In this document: one piece after another, positions 18,023 to 26,976 of the stretch
Layout of the letters: every line of letters starts with the position of its first letter
Position numbering within the stretch: position 1 is the first letter of the stretch
Source: Bacillota bacterium
GTDB taxonomy: Bacteria > Bacillota_A > Clostridia > Lachnospirales > Lachnospiraceae
DNA: 49,715 nt
Direction of reading: 5' to 3'
Assembly: GCA_023443925.1 (NCBI GenBank)
Contig: JAEZSL010000427.1
Location: 1-49,715, forward strand
Notes under the pieces: model-generated
What the model saw: the letters and a program-made list of their open reading frames with translations, nothing else
Database searches by the model: none
What the model was told of the DNA's origin: nothing
Position numbers and translations under genes: made by a program

Positions 18023-18898
18023 ATGATGCCTATATTTGTTTCCCATAAGGAATGGATTAGTGAAGATCTTCCATTTGCTTTGAGAATTGATGATTTGAGA
18101 GGCCATGTTCTGCCCCACTGTCATAATTATATTGAGTTTAATTTTACAGTAAAGGGAACAGCAATGGAAAAGATCAACGGAACGGAACATATTTTAAAAC
18201 CCGGAACCTTTACGCTGCTTTTCCCGCACCACATCCACGAAATTGAGGTAACCACAGAAGAACCGTTAACAGTCTATGTGGGCAGCATACGGATAGAAAG
18301 TTTTTACGACCGTAACGGAGCATTTCTCGCTTTGACCGAACTGCTCAGCAATGCCGCCCTTGATAATATGCCCTATCATTATTTTGACGGACAGACAACA
18401 AAAGAAATGACTCTTATCCTTAACTCCATGCTGACGGAACTCTCCGAAGGCCGGAAGTGGAGTACACTTATGTTTAAAAGCAAACTTGCTGAGCTTTTGA
18501 TTACCTTTGACAGAAACCGTGAGACCTCAGACAATCCAGGTGAGGGCAAACATGTTCTAAGCCAGAAAAGCGGTGTATGGGATATTATTACCTATGTATC
18601 ACAGAATTATCAGGAGGATATTTCACTGAAAAACCTATCGGAACGGTTTCATATGAGTACTTCCAATATTAGTGCTTCCTTTCACCAGCTTCTGGGGGAG
18701 AATTTTCACAGGTATCTCGAAAAGATCCGGCTGGCCCAAGCCTGTGACCTCCTGCTGTCTACGGATAGTTCCGTTATTGATATCTGCTTTGAGACCGGCT
18801 TTAAATCCTATAAGACATTCTCCCGGGTATTTTATAATAATTTCCGCTTAAGTCCGACGGAATACAGAAAACTGAGAGTACATCCACCACTGAAATAA
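18023..18898 (+). CDS. AraC family transcriptional regulator
   Basis: A 291-residue regulator with an N-terminal cupin-like sugar-sensing domain (LPHCHNYIEFNFTVKG; later FTLLFPHHIHEIE) and two C-terminal helix-turn-helix motifs (ISLKNLSERFHMSTSNISASF; then SVIDICFETGFKSYKTFSRVF with the PTEYRKLR ending). AAAGGAG lies before two adjacent ATG codons at 18023 and 18026; either may be used. It is transcribed away from the GH38 mannosidase gene and most likely activates it in response to a mannoside; that role is inferred from position. Confidence 0.9.
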   Translation: MMPIFVSHKEWISEDLPFALRIDDLRGHVLPHCHNYIEFNFTVKGTAMEKINGTEHILKPGTFTLLFPHHIHEIEVTTEEPLTVYVGSIRIESFYDRNGAFLALTELLSNAALDNMPYHYFDGQTTKEMTLILNSMLTELSEGRKWSTLMFKSKLAELLITFDRNRETSDNPGEGKHVLSQKSGVWDIITYVSQNYQEDISLKNLSERFHMSTSNISASFHQLLGENFHRYLEKIRLAQACDLLLSTDSSVIDICFETGFKSYKTFSRVFYNNFRLSPTEYRKLRVHPPLK

Positions 18899-19066
18899 AG
18901 AATTAAAGGATTTGTGCACCGCAATAATTAAGAAGCAGAACACACATCACTCTGTTTGAAACATAAACTCTCATATGATACAATCCGTTATCTAATAACG
19001 TTTAATAACGTTTTATAAATAATGAATAGTCATATAACCATACTGAACTATTTTCAGCATAACGTT

Positions 19067-19105
19067 AAGGCACCAGGATTTTCACCCTGATGCCTTTGTT
19101 GTTTA
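19067..19105 (+). terminator. Terminator after the AraC gene
   Basis: A hairpin with arms AAGGCA and TGCCTT (19067-19096), extended internally by CAGG/CCTG, is followed by a T-rich stretch (TTGTTGTTT) on the + strand. Confidence 0.5.
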
Positions 19106-19137
19106 AGAAACCTTTTAATTCATTTTAATTCCCATCT

Positions 19138-19153
19138 GTGCGCTTAAGCGCAC
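19138..19153. repeat. Perfect GC-rich 16-bp palindrome
   Basis: GTGCGCTTAAGCGCAC is fully self-complementary and stands out in AT-rich surroundings, 44 bases after the end of the lipoprotein gene at 19197. No T run follows on either strand. It may be a protein site or an mRNA 3' stem. Confidence 0.55.
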
Positions 19154-19196
19154 GTATAAATCAAGATGTTGAATAACTGTATTTCGTTTTTTCAAC

Positions 19197-20312
19197 CTAC
19201 TTTTCCAGCGTATATTTTAAATAAACGATATTACTGTTAAATTGTTCTGAATTCCAGGAATAAATCAGTTTTTCTCCGGAAGGACTCCAGCTGGTGGAAA
19301 TCACATTCTGGATATCAACGGCGATCTGGCTGGATTCATCTGTCAGCATATCATAAATATAAAGACCGGAAACGGCAGAACCGTTTACCACACTTTTTAA
19401 ACTGTAAGCAATCATCCGTTGATCCTGAGACCAGGAAACTCCGCCCAGTTCCGTACCTTCGGCAATAATTTTTTTATCGCTTCCATCCGCATTACAAACA
19501 ATCATCATCTGTTTCGAGCCGTTATTTTGTAAAACCAGCAGTTTATCTCCGCCTGGAGAAGGGATCACATTATATACGTGCTCCAGATTCAGATTTGTCT
19601 TTTCTTTCGTTGTCAGGTTCAGCATAAATAAGGATTCATCAGAACTTGTATTATAATACACATTATCCTTTACTTTACGCACCACAAATAACATCCCATC
19701 ATCTTTTAACTCCTCAATCAAAGAGATTTTACCTTTTGCGTCTGCTAAGTAAGCTCCTCCACTGTAAGCCGCTCCGATAACCTCATTGCCGCCCCAGCTT
19801 CCACTCATGGCACCGCCGATTTTATCACCCATAATTCCAAAGGCATCCCGCGTATCCAGATTCATCACATAAAAAACAGGATCTCCCAGCGTATATTCTA
19901 AATAAAGCAGGTTCTTTTTATCGTCAGAAAGAGCTGCATTTCCTAAAAATACATCTTTTTGCTCTTTTAACGGCTTATATTCTCCGGTATTGATGTTAAA
20001 AAGATACAAACTTTTCGGATAATTATCCGACAGTTCCGCAAGACTCATTTTATCCAGTTTATCATTTTCTTTGGATACAATCACCGTATCCTCATCCAGC
20101 CAGTCAGTTATTTCCATCTTCTCATATTTATCAATTTTATCTACTGCAATAACTGGTTCTTTTGTCTCTTCGCCGGTATCCTCAATGACTGTGATGGACT
20201 TACCGGGTTCTTTGACCACAACTCTGTCCTCCTCCTTTCTTTTGCCGCATGCAGTAATGCTAAAAAGTAATGTTACTACTAATATAATTCCTAAAGTTTT
20301 TTTTGTTTTCAT
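19197..20312 (-). CDS. Lipoprotein with TolB-like beta-propeller repeats
   Basis: A 371-residue lipoprotein. The signal peptide ends in the lipobox SITAC (Cys22), followed by a charged stretch. The rest shows repeated propeller strands of TolB/WD40-like type, best seen near the C terminus (GGVSWSQDQRMIAYSL and TSWSPSGEKLIYSW). Such domains usually serve protein binding; no partner is known. The start is the ATG at 20312 with GGAGG eight bases upstream; a GTG nine bases earlier lies inside that site. The gene lies just downstream of a sensor kinase gene on the same strand with a gap of about 110 bases, so it may belong to the same regulon. Confidence 0.8.
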   Translation of the reverse strand: MKTKKTLGIILVVTLLFSITACGKRKEEDRVVVKEPGKSITVIEDTGEETKEPVIAVDKIDKYEKMEITDWLDEDTVIVSKENDKLDKMSLAELSDNYPKSLYLFNINTGEYKPLKEQKDVFLGNAALSDDKKNLLYLEYTLGDPVFYVMNLDTRDAFGIMGDKIGGAMSGSWGGNEVIGAAYSGGAYLADAKGKISLIEELKDDGMLFVVRKVKDNVYYNTSSDESLFMLNLTTKEKTNLNLEHVYNVIPSPGGDKLLVLQNNGSKQMMIVCNADGSDKKIIAEGTELGGVSWSQDQRMIAYSLKSVVNGSAVSGLYIYDMLTDESSQIAVDIQNVISTSWSPSGEKLIYSWNSEQFNSNIVYLKYTLEK

Positions 20313-20422
20313 TTCTATCACCTCCGTGATTACATCCTACCAAGAATATATTTCGATAAAGTATCCGTTTGTTTCTAATTTGTAAATTAATGTATCAAAT
20401 ATATGAATTATTACTTGGCTGG

Positions 20423-21880
20423 TTACAAACCGTAAACAGGTAATGTAATTCTGAATGTGGTACCCTCCATATCTGACTTCACAAGAGTCAGGGCTCCGCC
20501 CTGGGTTTCGGCATGCTTTTTAGCAAGAGACAGCCCCAGGCCGACACCTCCATTCTCCCTTGACCTGTTTTTATCCACCGTATAAAAAGGTTCAAAGATC
20601 TTAGTTACCAGCTCCTGAGGAATGCCAATGCCTGTGTCTGCAATTATAATTACCGCCTGATTATTTTCTATATAATTTTTCACAGAGACACTACCCCCTG
20701 TTTTGTTATATTTAATTGCATTATCCAAAAGATTCATCAGAATAATTGCCATACTGTCTCGGTCGGCTTCCACATAGGCTTCGTTTAAGCTGGTATCCAG
20801 CCTAATTCCGAATTTCTCAAATTTCCCCTTCAAACTGTGAAGTACCGTCTGAATTGCTTCCCTTATATCAATTTTCTCCCGGTTATATTCAAATTCATAC
20901 TTTTCCAGGGCAGATAACTGCAGTACTTTGGTAACCATTTCATATAACTGAGTCGTTTCGGCTTTGATATTTTCTTTCGCATCTTCTAATAAGATCTCGT
21001 CCTCCGGATACATCTCCATTAAATCGATATAGGCTTTGATGGAAGTTAAGGGAGTTTTAAATTCATGGGTTACATTGCCGATAAACTGTTTCTGCTGCTG
21101 GTCCTGCTGGGACAATTTTTGCACGGCAAGAGCCAGTTTCTTCTGTTCTTCCTCCATATCCCCGATGGTTTTTTTAATCCGGTCACTCATTGCATGAATG
21201 CCTTCACTTAACCTTCCCAGCTCATCTCTGCGCTTGTGAACCTGCGTTTCATAATCTCCGCTCCGAATCCGGTCTACTGTCTTACCAAGCCGGATAATCA
21301 CATTGGCAAAGGAATTGAAATAGATATAAGCCAGAAGAAAGCTCAGTAAAAATATACCGCCGCCCGTATAGAGAAACAACTGCCGTATCTGGTTATAAAA
21401 CTTTTGATTTTCTGACAGGGAATAGTAGAACTGCACAACCCCCGCCTGCTCCTTACCAGCCCGAAGAGGAGTCAGATAATAAAGAGAATCCTTTTCCACC
21501 AGATAGGCAGTTTTATTGTTAAGTGCAAATTCCAGGGTCCGTTTTATATTACCGGCTTCTTCCGGTGTTAATTTTTTATTTACAGCAGCACCGGTACGGT
21601 CATATAGTACTACCGGCTGTCCGCTTATTAATTCCAGCTGTTCTGCAAACTCCTTCCCTTTTGAAGAAAGAAATTCCTGGGGCATCTTGTTGGATTCCGC
21701 TAATATTGTCTGCATGAAATAAATATTGGCAGTCTGGGCAAGTTGTGCAAAATGCTGTTCGTATTGAACCTGCTGATTCTTTTTTATGCCGGTTAGTACC
21801 AGCAGGCTTAAGATGATTACCGTAAGCAGCAGCAATAATGCAAGAAATATACTAAATTTAATTTTAATACTGGTTTTCAC
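20423..21880 (-). CDS. Sensor histidine kinase (OmpR-class partner)
   Basis: A 485-residue membrane kinase. Membrane segments at about 9-31 and 168-190 enclose an extracytoplasmic sensor of about 135 residues. HAMP follows (about 190-240), then HisKA with His272 in NVTHEFKTPLTS, and the ATPase domain with N box MNLLDNAIKYNK, G1 DTGIGIP and G2 GVGLGLSLAKKHAE. The start is a GTG at 21880 with AGGAGG five bases upstream; longer frames run far into the response regulator gene. It overlaps the regulator stop by 17 bases, so the two are translationally coupled. The stimulus is unknown. Confidence 0.92.
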   Translation of the reverse strand: MKTSIKIKFSIFLALLLLLTVIILSLLVLTGIKKNQQVQYEQHFAQLAQTANIYFMQTILAESNKMPQEFLSSKGKEFAEQLELISGQPVVLYDRTGAAVNKKLTPEEAGNIKRTLEFALNNKTAYLVEKDSLYYLTPLRAGKEQAGVVQFYYSLSENQKFYNQIRQLFLYTGGGIFLLSFLLAYIYFNSFANVIIRLGKTVDRIRSGDYETQVHKRRDELGRLSEGIHAMSDRIKKTIGDMEEEQKKLALAVQKLSQQDQQQKQFIGNVTHEFKTPLTSIKAYIDLMEMYPEDEILLEDAKENIKAETTQLYEMVTKVLQLSALEKYEFEYNREKIDIREAIQTVLHSLKGKFEKFGIRLDTSLNEAYVEADRDSMAIILMNLLDNAIKYNKTGGSVSVKNYIENNQAVIIIADTGIGIPQELVTKIFEPFYTVDKNRSRENGGVGLGLSLAKKHAETQGGALTLVKSDMEGTTFRITLPVYGL

Positions 21881-22565
21881 CGTGACCTCCTGCCGCTTTA
21901 TAACCGATTCCATGAACCGTTTGTATGATATCCGCATAATCCGGTCCCAATTTTTTACGTACTCTTTGTATATGAATATCCACCGTACGGGTTCCGCCAA
22001 AGTATTCCATTCCCCATACCAGATCCAGCAGCTGCTCTCTTGTATAAACCCTGGCCGGGCTGGATACCAGCAGAGACAAAAGATCATATTCTTTGGGGGT
22101 TAAATCCAGCAGTTTATGACCTGCATAAGCGGTTCTTTTCTTTTCATACAACACGACTCCTTCAAGACTGACCTGCTCAGATGCTTCTTTCTCCACTGCC
22201 GTCTGCATTCTCCTGAGCAGAGACTTTAATCGTGCCAGCAGTTCTCTCATATCAAAAGGTTTAGTCATGTAATCATCGGCACCCAGTTCAAGGCCCAGTA
22301 TTTTGTTTACAATATCTTCTTTTGCCGTCAGCATTATTACACCCATATGTTTTTTATCCGGTATTTTCTTTAAAATATCATACCCATCCATACCCGGAAG
22401 CATGACATCCAATATAATTGCATCGGGACTAAATTCCTGAAGCTTATTAAGGGCTTCACTCCCGTTATAAACTGTCTGGGCAGCATAGCCCTCTTTTTTT
22501 AATGCATATGCGATGGCATCGGCAATACGCTTTTCATCCTCAATAACCATAATCTTTTCATTCAT
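21864..22565 (-). CDS. OmpR/PhoB-type response regulator
   Basis: A 233-residue regulator. The receiver domain has acidic residues near 10-11, phosphoacceptor Asp53 (AIILDVMLPGMDGYD) and Lys102 (DDYMTKPFDMREL). The C-terminal winged helix (about 135-230) has LTPKEYDLLSLLVSSPARVYTREQLL and the DNA-contact GGTRTVDIHIQRVRKKLG. I chose the ATG at 22565 because receivers normally start M-x-x-K-I; an ATG at 22604 is in frame, and neither has a strong ribosome binding site. It is the first gene of a pair with the kinase. A dispersed repeat lies about 90 bases upstream. Confidence 0.9.
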   Translation of the reverse strand: MNEKIMVIEDEKRIADAIAYALKKEGYAAQTVYNGSEALNKLQEFSPDAIILDVMLPGMDGYDILKKIPDKKHMGVIMLTAKEDIVNKILGLELGADDYMTKPFDMRELLARLKSLLRRMQTAVEKEASEQVSLEGVVLYEKKRTAYAGHKLLDLTPKEYDLLSLLVSSPARVYTREQLLDLVWGMEYFGGTRTVDIHIQRVRKKLGPDYADIIQTVHGIGYKAAGGHGENQY

Positions 22566-22654
22566 CGTCTCACCATTCCAATCTGATTTAAGAATTACTA
22601 CCATAATATAACTCTAACTTACTTAAGCTGCAAATGCAATCCTATATTTAAACC

Positions 22655-22706
22655 CTCTTTGCTATTCTTCTAATGACTCGCAATCATTTCGCGAGGCAAT
22701 TCACAC
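22655..22706 (-). repeat. Copy A of a 52-base dispersed repeat with an internal hairpin
   Basis: Read on the minus strand it starts GTGTGAATTGCCTCGC, has a variable loop, then GCGAGTCATTAGAAGAATAG and AAAGAG. The same sequence occurs at 43753-43805 (copy B) with changes only in the loop. TGCCTCGC and GCGAGTCA pair with one mismatch. Both copies point toward the gene that follows, here the response regulator. Confidence 0.8.
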
Positions 22707-22720
22707 TAGCTCCCATGGCA

Positions 22721-22786
22721 TAAATCATCTGCTGGCAGATGATTTACTGCCTCAAATCAGGGTGTGAAATGCTCTTTATTTCACAC
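22721..22786. other. Two strong hairpins next to repeat copy A
   Basis: Perfect 12-base arms TAAATCATCTGC and GCAGATGATTTA with a two-base centre (22721-22746), then arms GTGTGAAA and TTTCACAC around nine bases (22762-22786). No T run follows either. The remainder of 22566-23039 holds no gene that I can see. Confidence 0.6.
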
Positions 22787-22984
22787 TATCTTCTATCTTT
22801 TATTTCCCGGGTAAACTTCGGCGCTGAAATATATTAACTGTAGTATCCTCGTATTCATTCAGATTCAAAATTGTCCTGCCAAGACACGGGCCTGCTTTAA
22901 AGTATAAGACGAAAGAATTGATTTTAGTCAAAGCAAATATTCTTATATGCATTTACCAAACCAGATAAATGCTCAGAAATGGCA

Positions 22985-23017
22985 AACAGCCCGGGGTTTT
23001 TTAAACCAAGGGCTGTT
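22985..23017 (-). terminator. Hairpin after the aminotransferase gene
   Basis: Arms AACAGCCC (22985-22992) and GGGCTGTT (23010-23017) with an inner GGTTT/AAACC stem lie 23 bases past the stop at 23040. The T run on the minus strand is poor, so it may stabilise the 3' end rather than terminate strongly. Confidence 0.45.
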
Positions 23018-23039
23018 AATAATCATTTCACCGTAACAT

Positions 23040-24269
23040 TTACAGGCTGCGAAAAGCCATGTCCAGTTTCTCTGTCAGAAACTCAATATCCGCTTCATTA
23101 ATTACAAGGGGCGGCTGGAAAGCCAATACATTCCGGAAAAGTCCGTTTTTACCTAGTATGATACCTTCCTCTTTTAAGAATTCCAGTATCTGGTCGGTTT
23201 TCTCCGGAAGCGGATTATGATCCGAATCGGTTAGTTCCATACCTAACATAAGGCCTTTACCTCTGACCTCCTTTACAATCGGGTATTTTTCCTTAAGGAT
23301 CAGCAGTTTTTCATATAATACTGCTCCAAGTTCTTTTGCACGGCCTTCCAGATCGTGTTCTTTGATATAGTCCAGCACCGCCAGGGCTGCGCTGCAGGCG
23401 ACTGGATTTCCGCCAAGAGTAGAAGCCGACGGAGAGGTAAATCTGGCCGCAATCTCTTTTGACGTTGCGAAGGCTGCAACGGGAATACCGTTTCCAAGGG
23501 CTTTGGACATAGTCATAATATCCGGTACCACACCGTAATGCTCTATTGCAAATAATTTGCCGGTACGGGCAAAGCCGGTCTGCACCTCATCGCAGATCAA
23601 TAGTACGCCGTGTTTTTTAAGAAGCGGGCTTATTTCTTTAAAATACTCTTCAGGCGGAGTTATGATTCCTCCATTACCTAAGATTGGTTCCACTATAAAT
23701 CCGGCAATATCCTTGTCTTTTTCTAAGATCTCTTTCATTTGTGATAAGGTTTCCTCAGCCTTATGAGATACAAAATAGAAATCCTCCGATAAAAACGGGT
23801 CTGCCCTCCACATAGGAATATCCGTAGCCGCCATGGTCAGATTGGTTCTGCCGTGCAGGCTGTTTTTCAGAGCAATAAACTTTTTCTTACCTGTATAAAT
23901 CCTTGCTAACAGCATAGCCCCTTCATTCGCCTCGGAGCCAGACATACAAAAGAAGGAATTATGCAGATCTCCCGGCATGATTTCTGATAATCTCCTGGCC
24001 AGTTCCACAACAGGTTCCGTTAGATACACATTGGTTACATGCTGTAAGGTTTTAAGCTGACCGGTAATCCGGTCTATAATTTCAGGGTTGCTGTGCCCGC
24101 AGTTCATAACGGATACCCCTGCAAAGAAATCCAGATATTTTTTACCGTTATTGTCATATAAATACTGCATCTCACCCCTTGCAAAAACAGGAGGTTCTTT
24201 ATAAAAATAGCCAAGACAGGGCATCAGATATTCCCTGCGCAGCTGTAGTACTTCTTCAGACGTATACAT
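23040..24269 (-). CDS. Class-III aminotransferase (4-aminobutyrate/alanine-glyoxylate/acetylornithine type)
   Basis: A 409-residue PLP enzyme of fold type I. The substrate/PLP region NCGHSNPEI (56-64), phosphate-binding GSEANEGAM (111-119), Asp227 in LLICDEVQTGFARTGK and Lys256 in TMSKALGNGIP (Schiff base) are all present. The sequence leans toward the alanine-glyoxylate aminotransferase 2/GABA aminotransferase branch rather than ArgD, and no arginine genes are nearby; the exact amino donor is open. AGGAG precedes the ATG. It follows the U32 gene on the same strand with a gap of about 115 bases. Confidence 0.87.
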   Translation of the reverse strand: MYTSEEVLQLRREYLMPCLGYFYKEPPVFARGEMQYLYDNNGKKYLDFFAGVSVMNCGHSNPEIIDRITGQLKTLQHVTNVYLTEPVVELARRLSEIMPGDLHNSFFCMSGSEANEGAMLLARIYTGKKKFIALKNSLHGRTNLTMAATDIPMWRADPFLSEDFYFVSHKAEETLSQMKEILEKDKDIAGFIVEPILGNGGIITPPEEYFKEISPLLKKHGVLLICDEVQTGFARTGKLFAIEHYGVVPDIMTMSKALGNGIPVAAFATSKEIAARFTSPSASTLGGNPVACSAALAVLDYIKEHDLEGRAKELGAVLYEKLLILKEKYPIVKEVRGKGLMLGMELTDSDHNPLPEKTDQILEFLKEEGIILGKNGLFRNVLAFQPPLVINEADIEFLTEKLDMAFRSL

Positions 24270-24384
24270 ATGTTACTCCTATTAGTACCGCAAAGTTTTC
24301 TGCGGAACTGCCACAAACAAAACCGGGTGAAAGAATTACATTGCGGCATTTTTTATTTTCTTTCACTCAAGACATGGTACTGAT

Positions 24385-26268
24385 TTACAATGCAAAGGCT
24401 CCAAGAGTCCAGCCTTCTCTTACCGGCAACAGGTTTTTATATAATTCTTGACACTGCTCCGGCTCTTTTAAGGCTTGCTGGTATACGGTTACTACTTTTT
24501 CCAGCGCTTGCGTACTTAAGTAGGGAGCTTCGATTCTGAAATTTTTAAGTCCCGCAGCCAAAAGTCCGTCAATTACCGGCAGATAGCAGATATCTTTATA
24601 AAGCAGCATATGATTTCTGCCGAACTGGTCCTTGTAAACCGGATGTTTGAAATTTTCCCCGTCCACCAGATATAAAAGCCCTTCTTTGTCTGCTTCCACA
24701 TTATCGTACAGATCATGTTCCATATACATTACGGTGGGTGATCCGTGTACAATGAGTTCCGCCCGGTCCCCCATACCGTTCATCAGGGATACTGCTTCTG
24801 ATAAAGCCGCTTCCGGCGGAATCGTAAAGGATGAAAGGCCTGATCTGGTATAATAACCGGCTGCCGTCTGATTCAGGATATTCATTGGGTAATCTCCGAG
24901 AAGATGGCAGGATTTAAATCTGCGGACTGCACCCAGGTTCGTAACCGCAAGTCCGTCCAGGAGAATTCCTGAATCCAGAAACTGACTATACTCCTCGAAC
25001 TGGGCATCAAAGGTCATATGGGGCATACCAAGATATATTTTTGTACTGCCTTTTGCTTGTGCAAGTTTTTCAATGTCTTTACGGGAAAAGGGGTTATCGG
25101 GCTTTAAAACATCCCCGGACAGATATATGGCATCTACCTGCAGCTTAAGACACAGCTCTGCCTGGCTCATATTATTTACTTTAACATTTAATTTTGGAAT
25201 ACCTTCAAACTCAGCCGGATGTGTTTTCAAATATTGATTTACCTTCTGTACCTTTTCTTCTGTTACTTCCCGTTCTTCCGTAGCGGTACTAAAGACTTTA
25301 CCGCTGCTGAATAGTTTACCGGTACCTTCAAATCTTTCATTAATATTGGTAAGACCGGGTCTTCCAAAAGCATAAGCGGTGGAGGTATCCCGTTTGCGGT
25401 TTTCATTAAGGGTTTGGGAGTCTTTCTTTCTATCGTAACAAAGGGGATCTTGTATATATCGGTCAATGCTGTCGCCATATGCGTTAATAATCATAGTAAG
25501 GTAATCAATATCCCGCATACGTCCTTCAATCTTAAAGGAGGTGATACCTCCGTGTATTAATTCCGGGATATTTTCATACATAAACATATCCTTTACTGCC
25601 AAAGGAAAGGTGGTATTATAGTCCTTTCCTCCGTGTTCTATGGTATATTCCCACCGGCAGGGTTTTAAACATCTGCCCCGGTTGGAGCTTTGTCCGAAAA
25701 GCATGCCGCTGTAAAGACACTGCCCTCCGTGTGCCACACACATATCCCCATGTACAAAATATTCCAGTTCCATATCAGTTTTTGCCCTTAAATATCTGCT
25801 GTAATCAAGGGATGCTTCCCTGGAAAGAACGACCCTTGTTACACCTAGTTCTTTTAAGGCATAGATACTCTCCAGGTTGTGTATATTCATCATAACGGAA
25901 GAATGCACCGGAAGATTAAGCCCCATCTCGTTTATCAGAATAATGGTGCTTAAATCCTGCACAATCAAAGCATCCGGCTTTATTTCCTGTAAAGTTAACA
26001 ATAATTCTTTTAACTCCTCCAGTTCCTGATCGGCATACATATTGTTTACGGTTATATACGCTTTTTTCCCCAGAGAATTCGCTATTTTAACTGCCTCTGA
26101 AAGTTCTTCTGTCGTGAAGTTATAATCCTTGCGGTGTAGGCGCATATTCAGATTCTTGCCGCCAAAATACGCTGCATCACAGCCCAGCCCGATTACTTCC
26201 TTAAAAATTTCAAAATTTCCGGCAGGAGCCAGCAGCTCTATGGGTTTTCCATTAAAAATTCTTGCCAT
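24385..26268 (-). CDS. Peptidase U32 family protein
   Basis: A 627-residue protein. It opens IELLAPAGNFEIFKEVIGLGCDAAYFGG, the classic start of the U32 TIM-barrel domain, with the Cys-bearing signature EYFVHGDMCVAHGGQCLYSG and the further CLKPCRWEY region. The C-terminal half is a second barrel-like and beta part. Characterised U32 relatives include proteins for tRNA or rRNA hydroxylation (TrhP, RlhA) and so-called collagenases; which applies here cannot be told, though the Cys residues argue for an Fe-S, RNA-modifying type. The start is the ATG at 26268 after AGGAGG. Inverted repeats sit in its leader. Confidence 0.88.
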   Translation of the reverse strand: MARIFNGKPIELLAPAGNFEIFKEVIGLGCDAAYFGGKNLNMRLHRKDYNFTTEELSEAVKIANSLGKKAYITVNNMYADQELEELKELLLTLQEIKPDALIVQDLSTIILINEMGLNLPVHSSVMMNIHNLESIYALKELGVTRVVLSREASLDYSRYLRAKTDMELEYFVHGDMCVAHGGQCLYSGMLFGQSSNRGRCLKPCRWEYTIEHGGKDYNTTFPLAVKDMFMYENIPELIHGGITSFKIEGRMRDIDYLTMIINAYGDSIDRYIQDPLCYDRKKDSQTLNENRKRDTSTAYAFGRPGLTNINERFEGTGKLFSSGKVFSTATEEREVTEEKVQKVNQYLKTHPAEFEGIPKLNVKVNNMSQAELCLKLQVDAIYLSGDVLKPDNPFSRKDIEKLAQAKGSTKIYLGMPHMTFDAQFEEYSQFLDSGILLDGLAVTNLGAVRRFKSCHLLGDYPMNILNQTAAGYYTRSGLSSFTIPPEAALSEAVSLMNGMGDRAELIVHGSPTVMYMEHDLYDNVEADKEGLLYLVDGENFKHPVYKDQFGRNHMLLYKDICYLPVIDGLLAAGLKNFRIEAPYLSTQALEKVVTVYQQALKEPEQCQELYKNLLPVREGWTLGAFAL

Positions 26269-26285
26269 AATTATACCTCCTGCAT

Positions 26286-26343
26286 AACGCAGACCTGTCT
26301 GCGTTACTGCTTTAATAAGTAGTTTGAAAGGAACTTTCAAACT
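26286..26343 (-). promoter_or_regulatory. Two inverted repeats just upstream of the U32 gene
   Basis: Arms AACGCAGAC and GTCTGCGTT with a two-base centre (26286-26305), and arms AGTTTGAAAG and CTTTCAAACT with a three-base centre (26321-26343), both perfect. They lie 18 and 53 bases before the start codon. They could be operators or leader RNA stems. Confidence 0.5.
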
Positions 26344-26450
26344 TTCCTCTTTCCTCAATTAAACAGTTGAATAATTAAATTATTATTATTCAGCCGATTC
26401 TTATACCTGAATACCATAATCTGCCTGATATTCACTGATTTCAAAGTTTC

Positions 26451-26510
26451 TGCCCGGAAGCAGTCAAAAAAAGTATCTGGCGATCACTTTTTTCTAACCG
26501 TTTCCGGGCA
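26451..26510. other. Nested hairpin in the U32/HD-GYP intergenic region
   Basis: Outer perfect arms TGCCCGGAA and TTCCGGGCA (26451-26459, 26502-26510) enclose inner arms AAAAAAGT and ACTTTTTT (26467-26474, 26486-26493). The 60-base structure stands between divergent genes and is not an ordinary gene-end terminator. It may be a small structured RNA or a 5' leader element. Confidence 0.5.
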
Positions 26511-26757
26511 TCACTTTCTTCTTCCATTTTACAAAAATACATATTTCATTTTCTATCTTATCACTTTACGGGAGTTTTTACAATATTTCGTCGGCCAAGT
26601 CGTGTAAGAAACTCAGGAAAGATTAATATGGGTTAAAATCAATCTGTAATATAACCCTCAGATAAAGCTGAATAAAATGCGTAATTATATTAGTATCTTC
26701 AATTCGTAATGGATGGTGATACAGGAAAACGAAATACTAAATACCCTCAAAAAAATC

Positions 26758-26781
26758 AACAAATTTTATATACAATTTGTT
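26758..26781. other. Inverted repeat upstream of the HD-GYP gene
   Basis: Perfect arms AACAAATT and AATTTGTT separated by eight bases, about 200 bases before the start at 26977. A candidate operator in AT-rich DNA; otherwise 26511-26976 holds nothing I can identify. Confidence 0.35.
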
Positions 26782-26976
26782 TGAAATTAGTCGAATCTTG
26801 TTATATGATAAATATAATAATATCCAAATATGGGAAAAAACACATAAAATTGCAAGCTGGTTTTATCGGAAATCAAAATAATTCGTCTAAGACAAGGTTA
26901 TGTGAAATATTTATGGAAAGAAAGCAAAACAATCTTTATCATTTTAGGAGACATCATACGAATGCAGGAGGATGAG

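Noticed and set aside
20423..22087. A 554-residue version of the sensor kinase.
   Set aside because: Its first 69 codons lie inside the response regulator gene; the GTG at 21880 has an AGGAGG site and gives a normal N terminus.
24327..24366. Inverted repeat GTGAAAGAA/TTCTTTCAC as a terminator for the U32 gene.
   Set aside because: The loop is 22 bases and no T run follows on the minus strand; support is too weak for a feature.
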